Assembly: GCF_014903745.1 (NCBI RefSeq)
Contig: NZ_JACVXA010000022.1
Location: 1 to 64,000 of the forward strand
Direction: 5' to 3'
DNA length: 64,000 nucleotides
Source: Mangrovicoccus algicola
GTDB taxonomy: Bacteria > Pseudomonadota > Alphaproteobacteria > Rhodobacterales > Rhodobacteraceae
The position numbers and the translations under genes were made by a program. This document shows positions 32,416-39,997 of the stretch, in pieces. The stretch's first letter is position 1; every line of letters begins with the position of its first letter. The notes beneath the pieces are model-generated. The model searched no databases, was not told the DNA's origin, and saw only the letters and a program-made list of their open reading frames with translations.

Positions 32416-32969
32416 GCCACCCCGATCCCCGGGAGGAACTGATCGCGCTTCTGCCTTCGCTGAGGGCCTTCGCGATGAGCCTGACCCGTCAGCCCGCGGC
32501 CGCGGACGACCTGGTGCAGGATACCGTGCTGAAGGCATGGAGCAATTTCGACAAGTTCCAGGTCGGCACCAATCTGCGCGCCTGGCTGTTCACCATCCTG
32601 CGCAACACCTATTACTCCGATCGCCGCAAGAAGGTGCGCGAGGTCGAGGATGGCGACGGCGTCCTGACCGCGCAGCTTTCCGAGAAGCCTGCCCATGACG
32701 GGCGCCTGGCCATGCGCGACTTCCGCGTCGCCTTCAACCAGCTGACCGACGAACAGCGCGAGGCCCTGATCCTCGTGGGGGCCTCGGGCTTCTCCTACGA
32801 GGAGGCAGCCGAGACCTGCAACTGCGCCGTCGGCACGATCAAGAGCCGGATCAACCGCGGCCGCGCACGCCTTGCGGAACTGATGCATCTGAGCGAGAAC
32901 GAGGCGATGGAAATGACCGATCCCGCGACCATGGCGGTCATTTCCGCCGGGCGCACAGCGACCGCCTGA
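32412..32969 (+). CDS. ecfG: EcfG-type RNA polymerase sigma factor
   Basis: A 185-residue ECF sigma factor of the EcfG (ECF15) group. Region 2 reads SLTRQPAAADDLVQDTVLKAWSNFDKFQVGTNLRAWLFTILRNTYYSDRRKK; region 4 reads FNQLTDEQREALILVGASGFSYEEAAETCNCAVGTIKSRINRGRARL. It directs polymerase to GGAAC-N16/17-CGTT promoters, of which ten candidates are seen in this window. It is translationally coupled to nepR and followed 13 bp later by the kinase gene. Confidence 0.95.
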   Translation: MSHPDPREELIALLPSLRAFAMSLTRQPAAADDLVQDTVLKAWSNFDKFQVGTNLRAWLFTILRNTYYSDRRKKVREVEDGDGVLTAQLSEKPAHDGRLAMRDFRVAFNQLTDEQREALILVGASGFSYEEAAETCNCAVGTIKSRINRGRARLAELMHLSENEAMEMTDPATMAVISAGRTATA

Positions 32970-32982
32970 GGACCCCCCCGAC

Positions 32983-34752
32983 GTGCCACACAGTCATGTG
33001 AAGTTTCACCGGCGCCTGACCGTCCGGCTGATGCTGTTCCTCTCGCTGGCGCTGGTGCCGGTGGGCCTACTTGCCGTGCTGCAGACGCATGAGGTGGTCA
33101 ACCGCATCAACACGCAGACAGAAGAACGGCTGGCGGATCAGACCCGCTCGGCCGCGCGGCAGGGGCGCGAACGCATCCTGTGGGCCTTCGGCGCGGCCAG
33201 CGGGCTTGGCCAGGCGGTGGGCACGGACCCTGCCGAGGCCGGGCGCTGCGTCGCGGCAATGGAGGAATTCGTCGCCGACAATCCCCGCGTCGCCTCCGCA
33301 GGGCTGGTCCTGCCCGACGGCCGCGTGCTCTGCGCCTCCACCGGCGAAACCTATGATGTCTCGGATTGGGACATGCTGCCCGACCTGTTCGCCGACCCCC
33401 GCCCCTATGTCAGCTATTCGGTGAACCCGGTCGTGTCGCACAAGCCGGTGCTGATCTCGGTCGTGCCGGTGATGGATGACGGTCAGCCTGTCGGCCTCGT
33501 CTTCGTGTCCCAGGGTCATGCGACCTTCGACGCGGTCGCCGACGAGCATGGCGAGGCGGTCTTCAAGACCTTCAACAACGAAGGAATGGTCCTCACCAGC
33601 TCTGACGGCGACGAGGAGACGGATGCGCTCCTACCCGAGGGAAGGACGCTGGCGGAGCTTGCCGCGGAAGGGCCCGCGACCTTCCGTGCGACCAGCAATT
33701 CCGGTGTGCCGCGCGTCTATTCCGTCAGCCCGATCATCGACGGGACCGCCTATGCGATCGGCATCTGGTCGCCCGCCGCCTCCTCGCCGGGGCTGGTGGG
33801 CATGGCCGTGTCGATCCCGCTTTTCCCGCTGCTGATGTGGCTGGCCAGCCTGCTGGTGGCCTATGTCGCGGTCGACCGGCTGGCGCTGCGCCATATCCGG
33901 CGGCTGCGCTATGACATGCGCCGCTTTGCCCGCAACCGCAGCCTGCCCCAGGGCGCCACCTCCGACATGCCCGCCGAGATCGCGGAAATCTTCGACACCT
34001 TCCAGACCGCCAGCGAAACCATCCTGCGCGACGAGGCGGAACTGGAGATGGTGCTGCATGACAAGAACGTGCTGCTGAAGGAAGTCCATCACCGGGTGAA
34101 GAACAACCTTCAGCTGATCTCCTCCATCATGAACATGCAGATGCGCAAGCTGCGCGCGCCCGAGGCGAAGCAGGCCCTGAAGCGGCTGCAGGCCCGGGTC
34201 CTGTCGCTGGCGACGGTGCACCGGACGCTGTACCAGGCCGAGAACCTGGGCGCCGTCCAGGCCGGGGCGCTGCTGGGGGATCTGGTGGAGCAGCTTCAGG
34301 AATTTGCCGGGGCGGGCCAGCAGAGCGGAATCGAGACCCAGTTCGATGCCATCCGGCTCTATCCCGACCAAGCCGTGCCGATCAGCCTTCTGGCCACCGA
34401 GGCCGTCACCAACGCGCTGAAATATGCGGGCAACCACAAGGGCCAGCCGGGGTTCATCCGGGTCCGGCTCTCGGCCGAGGAAGACGGGCATGCCTGCCTG
34501 GTGGTGGAGAATTCCAAGGGGCCGGTCCCGGTCCTGCCGGGCGATCCGGTCAGCCCCTCGGGACTGGGCACGAACCTGATCCGCGCCTTTGCCGCGCAGC
34601 TTGGCGCCCAGGCCGAGATCGAGGAGGACGAGACGCGGTTCCGGCTGTGCTGCCGCTTCATGATCCAGGGGTTCCGCGAGGAGCCCGACGAAAGCGACCT
34701 TCCCGGCGGCGGGCCGGCGGAAGAGGACGAGGAAGAGTTCCGCAACATCTGA
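32983..34752 (+). CDS. Membrane-bound HWE/HisKA_2-type sensor histidine kinase (PhyK-like)
   Basis: A 589-residue kinase. The first membrane helix is near 14-32, an extracytoplasmic sensor domain of PAS/Cache type spans about 40-265, and the second helix is near 266-292. A HAMP-like linker follows, then the H-box KEVHHRVKNNLQLISSIMNMQ with phospho-His at about 370, and an HATPase domain with LLATEAVTNALKYA and GLGTNLIRAF. A Glu/Asp-rich tail ends the protein. The position directly after ecfG marks it as the probable PhyR kinase. The start is GTG 32983 with GAGG 11 nt upstream; GTG 32998 is possible. Confidence 0.9.
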   Translation: MPHSHVKFHRRLTVRLMLFLSLALVPVGLLAVLQTHEVVNRINTQTEERLADQTRSAARQGRERILWAFGAASGLGQAVGTDPAEAGRCVAAMEEFVADNPRVASAGLVLPDGRVLCASTGETYDVSDWDMLPDLFADPRPYVSYSVNPVVSHKPVLISVVPVMDDGQPVGLVFVSQGHATFDAVADEHGEAVFKTFNNEGMVLTSSDGDEETDALLPEGRTLAELAAEGPATFRATSNSGVPRVYSVSPIIDGTAYAIGIWSPAASSPGLVGMAVSIPLFPLLMWLASLLVAYVAVDRLALRHIRRLRYDMRRFARNRSLPQGATSDMPAEIAEIFDTFQTASETILRDEAELEMVLHDKNVLLKEVHHRVKNNLQLISSIMNMQMRKLRAPEAKQALKRLQARVLSLATVHRTLYQAENLGAVQAGALLGDLVEQLQEFAGAGQQSGIETQFDAIRLYPDQAVPISLLATEAVTNALKYAGNHKGQPGFIRVRLSAEEDGHACLVVENSKGPVPVLPGDPVSPSGLGTNLIRAFAAQLGAQAEIEEDETRFRLCCRFMIQGFREEPDESDLPGGGPAEEDEEEFRNI

Positions 34753-34780
34753 CCCGGCCGCTTTGCCGCAGCCCCGTCCG

Positions 34781-34805
34781 GGAACCGGCGGGGTTGCGCC
34801 GCGTT
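34781..34805 (+). promoter_or_regulatory. Candidate EcfG promoter for the amidoligase operon
   Basis: GGAAC (34781-34785), 16 bp, CGTT (34802-34805), a full match. Transcription would start near 34811-34813, at or next to the ATG at 34814, so the mRNA may be leaderless; no ribosome-binding site is visible. Confidence 0.7.
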
Positions 34806-34813
34806 CGCCCCGC

Positions 34814-35755
34814 ATGGCACATTTGGACATGCTCGAGCTTCCCCCAAGCGACGCCCCGCCCGGACGCCGGATCGGCGTCGAGATCGAATTCTCAGGCCTC
34901 GACGAGGACCGCATCGCGGCGCTGGTCGCGGATCACCTCGGCGGGCAGATCAGCCGCCCGGGCCTTTACGAACGAAAGGTTTCGGACACCCGGCTGGGCG
35001 ATATCCGCATCGAGCTGGACACGTCCTACAAGAGCCAGATCGCCAGCGCGCCGGACCTGGTGGGCAGCATCGCGCATCGTCTCGTGCCCGCCGAGATCAT
35101 CACCGGGCCCCTGCCCGAGGACCGCCTGAAGGAGCTCGACGAGCTGGCGCAGATGCTGCGCAAGGCCGGGGCGGAGGGGACCCGCACCAGCCTGGTCAAC
35201 GGGTTCGGCGTTCATTTCAACCCCGAACAGGAAGATCGCAGCGTCGCCGCCATCCTTCCCGTGATGCAGTCCTGGGCCGTTCTGGAACCCTGGCTCCGCC
35301 AGCGCGAACCGATGAGCATGGCCCGCCGCGCCCTGCCCTTCACCGCCCCCTGGCCCGAGGCCCTGCGCGCCGAGCTGCTGTCCTTCGATGCCGGATCCAC
35401 CTCGATGGACAGGCTGATCGACGCCTATCTCGACCACGCCCCCTCGCGCAATTTCGGGCTGGACGTGCTGCCCCTCCTGCGCGAGATCGACGCGCCGCGC
35501 ATCCTCGCCCGGCTGGGGGACGAGGCCCCCGGGGCCCGCCCCACCTGGCATTTCCGCCTGCCCTCCTGCCGCATCGACGAGGAGGGCTGGACCGTCACCG
35601 GCGAATGGGAGAAGTGGCTGACCGTCGAGGCGCTGGCCGCGATGCCGCGGCTTCTCGAGCGCACCGGGCGCGACTGGATGATGAATTTCCGCGGCCGCCC
35701 CTTTTCCGAAAATGCCTGGGTCGAGCGGCTGGACCGCACCCTGCGCGACCACTGA
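34814..35755 (+). CDS. Amidoligase family protein (Amidoligase_2, GCS-like fold)
   Basis: A 313-residue protein of the glutamine-synthetase/gamma-glutamylcysteine-synthetase-fold amidoligases. Visible landmarks are RIGVEIEFSGLDEDRIAALVADHLGG (metal/ATP-binding Glu pair), GDIRIELDTSYKSQ, SLVNGFGVHFNPE, and a C-terminal MNFRGRPFSENAWVERL. Such enzymes are predicted to form an amide between a carboxylate and an amine using ATP. Fourteen bp further on the same strand is a glutamine-amidotransferase-like hydrolase, the partner seen with this family in comparative genomics. The product is unknown. EcfG control suggests a stress metabolite or a cell-surface peptide change (inference). Confidence 0.85.
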   Translation: MAHLDMLELPPSDAPPGRRIGVEIEFSGLDEDRIAALVADHLGGQISRPGLYERKVSDTRLGDIRIELDTSYKSQIASAPDLVGSIAHRLVPAEIITGPLPEDRLKELDELAQMLRKAGAEGTRTSLVNGFGVHFNPEQEDRSVAAILPVMQSWAVLEPWLRQREPMSMARRALPFTAPWPEALRAELLSFDAGSTSMDRLIDAYLDHAPSRNFGLDVLPLLREIDAPRILARLGDEAPGARPTWHFRLPSCRIDEEGWTVTGEWEKWLTVEALAAMPRLLERTGRDWMMNFRGRPFSENAWVERLDRTLRDH

Positions 35756-35768
35756 GCGGGGCCGCAGC

Positions 35769-36500
35769 ATGACCAGACCCGTGATCGGCGTCACCGTCTC
35801 GCGGCGCTCGGGCTGGCGGATCTATCCGCTGGTCGCCTTCAACATCTGGCTGGCCGGCGGCCGGTCGCAGCGCTGGCAGGCGGGCCGCCCGGCCGATGTC
35901 GATGCGGTCGACGGCATCGTGATCGGCGGCGGGGACGACATCTCGCCGGATTTCTACGGCGGGGAATTCGTCACCTCCGCCCGTCTGGACCCTGACCGCG
36001 ACCGGCTGGAACGCAGCCTGGTCGCGGCGGCATGGGCGCAGAACACCCCCATTCTCGGCATCTGCCGCGGCGCGCAGATGATGAACGTGGCGCTTGGCGG
36101 CACGCTGCACCAGGATGCCTACAAGGTCTACACGACCAGTCGGCATGTCTGGACGGTGCTGCCGCGCAAGACCGTGCAGACCGCCGAGCAGTCGCGCCTG
36201 GCGCGGCTGATGGGGCGCAAGGGCATCCGGGTGAATGCGCTGCACAGCCAGGCGGTGAAGGATCTCGGCGACGGGCTGGTGATCGCCGCGCGCGACGAGG
36301 GCGGCATGATCCAGGCGGTGGAAAGCATCCGCGACCCTTTCGCGCTCGGCGTTCAGTGGCATCCCGAGCACCTGTTCTACCTGCGGACCCAGCGGCGCAT
36401 CTTCCGCGCCCTGGTCACGGCGGCGCGGGCCTACCGGCAGCGCAATCACCAGATCGGCGCCGTGGCCGAGGAAGCCGCCGCCGATCCCCTGCCGGGCTGA
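35769..36500 (+). CDS. Class I glutamine-amidotransferase-like gamma-glutamyl hydrolase (peptidase C26, PuuD-like)
   Basis: A 243-residue hydrolase with a complete triad: nucleophile Cys99 in GICRGAQMMNVALGGTLHQD, His198 and Glu200 in VQWHPEHLF. GIVIGGGDDISPDFYG is the oxyanion-side loop of the family. Relatives cleave gamma-glutamyl bonds (PuuD) rather than feeding ammonia. With the amidoligase gene 14 bp upstream, it could reverse or edit the ligase product, or prepare its substrate. The ATG at 35769 is the first in frame after the upstream stop. Confidence 0.85.
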   Translation: MTRPVIGVTVSRRSGWRIYPLVAFNIWLAGGRSQRWQAGRPADVDAVDGIVIGGGDDISPDFYGGEFVTSARLDPDRDRLERSLVAAAWAQNTPILGICRGAQMMNVALGGTLHQDAYKVYTTSRHVWTVLPRKTVQTAEQSRLARLMGRKGIRVNALHSQAVKDLGDGLVIAARDEGGMIQAVESIRDPFALGVQWHPEHLFYLRTQRRIFRALVTAARAYRQRNHQIGAVAEEAAADPLPG

Positions 36501-36560
36501 GCGCCGCGCCATCCCCCGTGCGGGATGGCGATGACAACCGCGTGCGCGGGCCTCGATGCC

Positions 36561-36586
36561 GGAACCGCAGCGCCTCTTGCGACGTT
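36561..36586 (+). promoter_or_regulatory. Candidate EcfG promoter for the CsbD gene
   Basis: GGAAC (36561-36565), 17 bp, CGTT (36583-36586), 36 bp before the ATG. Confidence 0.72.
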
Positions 36587-36621
36587 TCCTTCCCGAGTGG
36601 TCAACTGGAAAGGAGCACATC

Positions 36622-36822
36622 ATGAACTGGGATGTTGTCGAAGGAAACTGGTCGCAGTGGAAGGGCAAGGTCATGCAGGAATGGGGCGAGCTCACCGATG
36701 ACGAGCTGACCCGCGCCAAGGGCGACCGCGAGGAGCTCAAGGGGCTGCTGCAGGAGAAATACGGCCTGGCCAAGGACGATGCCGAGGCACGCATCGACGA
36801 GTTCCTGCGCAAGGCTTCCTGA
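36622..36822 (+). CDS. CsbD-family stress protein
   Basis: A 66-residue hydrophilic protein beginning MNWDVVEGNWSQWKGKVMQEWGELTDDEL, the CsbD signature, and continuing with KGDREELKGLLQEKYGLAKDDAE. AAGGAG lies 6 nt before the ATG. CsbD was first known as a general-stress (sigma B) protein of Bacillus, and in alphaproteobacteria it is a common EcfG target; the promoter here agrees. The molecular role is unknown. Confidence 0.93.
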   Translation: MNWDVVEGNWSQWKGKVMQEWGELTDDELTRAKGDREELKGLLQEKYGLAKDDAEARIDEFLRKAS

Positions 36823-36830
36823 TACGGGGC

Positions 36831-36897
36831 CGGCGGCGTGATTGCCGCCGCTTTCCCTCTCCGGCCCCCGGGCGCTCCGGCGCATCGGGGGCCGTTT
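36831..36897. terminator. Two hairpins between csbD-type gene and convergent gene
   Basis: CGGCGGC/GCCGCCG (36831-36837 with 36844-36850), then CTTTCCCT; and CGGCCCCCG/CGGGGGCCG (36862-36870 with 36886-36894), then TTTC. The first ends the csbD-type transcript; the second can work in both directions. Confidence 0.65.
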
Positions 36898-36912
36898 CAT
36901 GCGCGGTCCCGC

Positions 36913-37620
36913 TCAGGCGGCGCTGCTGTCCTGCGGGCGCCGCGCCGTGGCGTGTCGGCTGGGCAGGAAGCGCACGCCTTCCAGCGCGGCCTCGAAGACC
37001 GCGTCGGGGGTCTCGTGCAGGTATCCCGGAAGCAATGTCTTCACGATCCGGTCGACGCCGGTAAGGAACTGCGCCGTCGTCTCGGCACAGGCATCGCGGT
37101 CGCGCACCAGCGCCAGATAGCCGCCCAGCCCGGCCTGCATCCAGCCGCGCAGCGCCACCGGCGTCATGTCTCGGGGCAGGTCCCGGCCCAGGTTGCGGTC
37201 GATCACCACGATCCCGCCCTCCAGCCAGACGACATGGAAGGCCCCCGTCGCCAGCCCCCATCCGCGGCAGACCGATCCGAGACCGGCGCGCAGGCCCTCC
37301 ATCTGGGGCCCCTCGCCGAAAACCGCGAACCCTGCCGCGCCGGCGGCACGGCGGATCGCCAGCGGCGCCCGCGCCACCTCACGGCAGGCGATGCGCAACC
37401 GTGCGGGCATGACGGGATCGGGTTCGGGATACCAGGCGATCATCGCGGTATCGAACCCGCTCTCCTGCCCCGGCTGCACCGTGGCGCCCGTTCCCACCGC
37501 CATCGGCCCGCCGGGATCCGGGAAAAGCCCCGACAGCGGAGCCGGGCAGAGGCCATGGTGATAAAGCGGCAGATGAATGTTCTGCATCCGCGGGAAGGCT
37601 TGGGGAGGGGAATGGGACAT
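36913..37620 (-). CDS. Hypothetical protein, 235 residues
   Basis: I do not recognise the family. The ATG at 37620 has GGAA 7 nt upstream. The protein is soluble and mixed alpha/beta. It has an N-terminal proline-rich stretch (HSPPQAFPRMQNIHLPLYHHGLCPAPLSG), three cysteines, a hydrophobic strand pair (FHVVWLEGGIVVIDRNLG) and an acidic/helical C-terminal half (FLTGVDRIVKTLLPGYLHETPDAVFEAALEGV). Codon use is like its neighbours. Upstream is an AT-richer tract (about 37660-37715) that probably contains its promoter, with no EcfG match. It lies within the stress island, convergent with the CsbD gene. Confidence 0.7.
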   Translation of the reverse strand: MSHSPPQAFPRMQNIHLPLYHHGLCPAPLSGLFPDPGGPMAVGTGATVQPGQESGFDTAMIAWYPEPDPVMPARLRIACREVARAPLAIRRAAGAAGFAVFGEGPQMEGLRAGLGSVCRGWGLATGAFHVVWLEGGIVVIDRNLGRDLPRDMTPVALRGWMQAGLGGYLALVRDRDACAETTAQFLTGVDRIVKTLLPGYLHETPDAVFEAALEGVRFLPSRHATARRPQDSSAA

Positions 37621-37747
37621 CGGGATTCCGGCAATCGTCAGGTCAGGCACAGTCTTCGTCAAATTGACTATCAGACGTTTAAAATTGGCCCTAACCTTTT
37701 GCCGGCATTTGGTTGACGGGGCGCGTTCCGCACGCCCCGCCGCGCGG

Positions 37748-38668
37748 TCACTCCACGGGCATGTAGGTATCTGCCGCTTCGGCCCCGCGCTGCCCGATAG
37801 GGCGCGACCGGCCGACGGTGCTGTCCTGCAGCGTGTGGCGCTCCAGCTCGGCATTCACCGCCGCGCCCAGCAGCACGACCAGGGCGCTGATGAAGAACCA
37901 CATCAGCAGGGCGATCACCGCGCCGAGCGAGCCATAGACCTCGTTATAGGAGGCGAAGCGTTCCAGGTAGAAGGTGAACCCGACCGAGGCCGCCGTCCAG
38001 ACCAGCGTCGCCAGAAGCGCGCCCGGGCTGAGCCAGGCGACGCGGGCCGAGCGCCGGTTCGGGCCGATGCGGTAGACCAGCCCCAGCGACAGGACGATCA
38101 GCCCGATCGCCACCACCCATTTCGCCAGCCGCACCAGGATCTCGGCCAGCGCCCCGACGGGCAGCAGCGCCAGAACCAGCGGCAGCACGACCAGCAGCGC
38201 CAGCACCGCGGCGGTCAGCAGCAGCAGCAAGGCCGTCAGCGCCAGCGAGACGGCGATGTCGCGCATCCCGCTGCGGTTCTTCTCGCCATAGACGGCATTC
38301 AGCCCGCGCGTCAGGGCACCGACGCCGGCCTTCGCCGACCACAGCGCCACGACCAGCGACACCGCCCCCGCCCAGCTGAGCGCGGAAGGCGGCGCATTGA
38401 CCAGCGACGCCACCTGTCCCGCGATCAGCTCATAGGCGGTCTCGGGGGCGAATTGCTGCAGAAGCGACAGCTGCGATTCGATCCGGACGGGATCGGCGAA
38501 GACCCCCCAGACCGAGACCAGGGCCGTGATCGCGGGAAACAGCGAAAGCAGGCTGTAGAACGCCACCCCCGCCGCGATCAGCGTCAGGTTCTTCTCGTCG
38601 AGCTGGGCGAAGGCGCCGGTCAGGGCCGCGCGCCACATCCCCGCCTTGTAGCGCGGCAGCAGCGTCAT
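37748..38668 (-). CDS. YihY/BrkB-family inner-membrane protein
   Basis: A 306-residue membrane protein with about six helices and the family signature LIAAGVAFYSLLSLFPAITALVSVWG near the N-terminus, plus GSLGAVIALLMWFFISALVVLLGAAVNAELE near the C-terminus. It is often mislabelled ribonuclease BN; no nuclease motif is present. It starts 1 nt after the PLDc_N gene (TGAGATG) and is the last gene of the envelope-type operon. The transport or envelope function is undefined. Confidence 0.9.
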   Translation of the reverse strand: MTLLPRYKAGMWRAALTGAFAQLDEKNLTLIAAGVAFYSLLSLFPAITALVSVWGVFADPVRIESQLSLLQQFAPETAYELIAGQVASLVNAPPSALSWAGAVSLVVALWSAKAGVGALTRGLNAVYGEKNRSGMRDIAVSLALTALLLLLTAAVLALLVVLPLVLALLPVGALAEILVRLAKWVVAIGLIVLSLGLVYRIGPNRRSARVAWLSPGALLATLVWTAASVGFTFYLERFASYNEVYGSLGAVIALLMWFFISALVVLLGAAVNAELERHTLQDSTVGRSRPIGQRGAEAADTYMPVE

Positions 38669-38669
38669 C

Positions 38670-38858
38670 TCAGACCGCGCCCCCGGCCCGGCGGGGCCCG
38701 GCGAAGATCCAGATGAGGAAGCCGATCAGCGGCAGGATGAGGATGAGCAGCACCCACAGCACCTTGCGGCCGGTCGAGGCGGAAGACAGCACGACGTTGT
38801 AGACGGCCCAGATATCGAGGGCGAGCAGGATCAGGGCACCGAGGCCGGACAATTCCAT
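38670..38858 (-). CDS. PLDc_N-domain small membrane protein
   Basis: A 62-residue protein with two helices (LGALILLALDIWAVYNVVLSS and KVLWVLLILILPLIGFLIWIFAG). RKVLWVLLILILPLIGFLIW is the phospholipase D/nuclease N-terminal (PLDc_N) signature, here as a stand-alone peptide. AAGGAG lies about 10 nt before the ATG. It is coupled to the YihY gene. A phospholipase D with HKD motifs is encoded 3.5 kb away; a link is speculative. Confidence 0.85.
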   Translation of the reverse strand: MELSGLGALILLALDIWAVYNVVLSSASTGRKVLWVLLILILPLIGFLIWIFAGPRRAGGAV

Positions 38859-38878
38859 GAAGAGATACTCCTTTGATG

Positions 38879-38904
38879 CCGTCGCGGCATGGCAGCCGCG
38901 ACGG
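38879..38904 (-). terminator. Perfect 10-bp hairpin upstream of the PLDc_N gene
   Basis: CCGTCGCGGC, 6-nt loop, GCCGCGACGG. It lies about 55 bp after the DUF3618 gene and just before the AAGGAG of the PLDc_N gene. With no U-tract it may be an attenuator or mRNA-processing element rather than a full terminator. Confidence 0.45.
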
Positions 38905-38960
38905 GAACGGGGTCGGATCGGCGGGGGCGGCTGCGCCCGCGCCGCGGGCGGGCCGCCGCG

Positions 38961-39590
38961 TCAGTGGCGGGCGTTGGGCCGCAGCGCCTCCTTCAGGTCG
39001 TCGGGCGTGGCGCGATCCATGGTCTTGGCCAGGTCCTCGGCAAGGTCGCCCATGCGCGCCTCCGCCTTCGACAGGTCGGTGCCGCGCAGGGCCCGTGCCG
39101 CCGCGCCGATGGCCAGCACGCCTAGCCCGTAGACCAGCGGCCCGCGCGCGGCGCGCAGGCGCTGGCGACGGCGTTCGGCACGGCGGCGTTCCTCGGCATC
39201 GCGCTGGAATTCCAGCGCCTCGAGCCGGGCCTTGAGCACCTTCACCAGCGACTCGGTATCCTTCTCGTCGATGCCGAGCGCATCCTCGGCACGGTGGCGG
39301 AACCGGGCGAGACGGGTTTCGGGCTCGGGCTTGGACATCAGCCGCGACGCGCCCCACAGCGCCAGAGCCGCCCCGGCCCCGATCGCCGCGGCCCGGCCGG
39401 GATTGGCCTTCGCGGCCTTCACCGCCAGCCCGCCGGCATCCTTGCCGTAGGTCGAGGCAAGCGTCGCCGCCTCCGCCCACAGATTTCCCTTGCCCAGCCG
39501 CGCGGAAAGCTGTTCCAGCGTGTCTGCAAGCGCCTCGCGCTGCGCGCGGATCTCGCGCTCCAGCTCTTCGGGGGTCAGTCCTTTGGCCAT
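38961..39590 (-). CDS. DUF3618 domain protein
   Basis: A 209-residue protein. The N-terminal DUF3618 segment is GLTPEELEREIRAQREALADTLEQLSARL, followed by a hydrophobic Ala/Gly stretch (AAAIGAGAALALWGASRLM), a coiled-coil, Arg/Glu-rich region (VLKARLEALEFQRDAEERRRAERRRQRLR, about 115-147), and a second hydrophobic segment (GPLVYGLGVLAIGAAARAL). It looks like a membrane-anchored coiled-coil protein. It lies 24 bp after the holin-like gene. This pair often occurs together in alphaproteobacteria; the function is unknown. Confidence 0.82.
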   Translation of the reverse strand: MAKGLTPEELEREIRAQREALADTLEQLSARLGKGNLWAEAATLASTYGKDAGGLAVKAAKANPGRAAAIGAGAALALWGASRLMSKPEPETRLARFRHRAEDALGIDEKDTESLVKVLKARLEALEFQRDAEERRRAERRRQRLRAARGPLVYGLGVLAIGAAARALRGTDLSKAEARMGDLAEDLAKTMDRATPDDLKEALRPNARH

Positions 39591-39614
39591 GATACGTCCT
39601 CCGGGTTTGCAGGA

Positions 39615-39989
39615 TCAGCGGCGACGGCCGCGCCGCCGGTCCCGTCTCGTGTTGAAACCGATGGAGCGCAGCAGAAGCGCCCCGGCCAGCAGGCAGGCCA
39701 GCGCGGCCAGCCCCATTGCAGCGGCGACCATGCCGGTCGCCTGCGCCGCATCCCATCCGCGCGCCACCAGCGTCTGAACCGCCAGGCTGGCGCCGAAATT
39801 CATTGCCGTCAGACCCAGCACCGCGGCGAAAATCGCCAGCACCACCGCGATCGCCACATGGCGCAGCGCGCGGGAGATCTCGGCCTTGACCAGGTCCACC
39901 TCGCCGCGGACGATGCCCGCCCCCTGGCGGAACAGCGCCCCGACCAGGCTGCCTTCGTCCTCGGTGGTCTTGCCGTGTTCTTCGTCCAT
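39615..39989 (-). CDS. Phage holin-superfamily (DUF1469-type) membrane protein
   Basis: A 124-residue protein. The N-terminal SLVGALFRQGAGIVRGEVDLVKAEIS is the DUF1469/Actino-holin-like amphipathic segment, followed by two membrane helices near 47-70 and 82-105 and an Arg-rich tail. I chose ATG at 39989 because GAGGGAA precedes it; an ATG at 40001 is an alternative. The family is chromosomal and stress-associated despite the phage name. It is followed by DUF3618. Confidence 0.82.
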   Translation of the reverse strand: MDEEHGKTTEDEGSLVGALFRQGAGIVRGEVDLVKAEISRALRHVAIAVVLAIFAAVLGLTAMNFGASLAVQTLVARGWDAAQATGMVAAAMGLAALACLLAGALLLRSIGFNTRRDRRRGRRR

Positions 39990-39997
39990 GGGTTCCC

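Noticed and set aside
39615-39989. Prophage remnant suggested by a holin-like protein
   Set aside because: This holin superfamily is chromosomal in many alphaproteobacteria. No lysin, integrase, capsid or attachment site is nearby.
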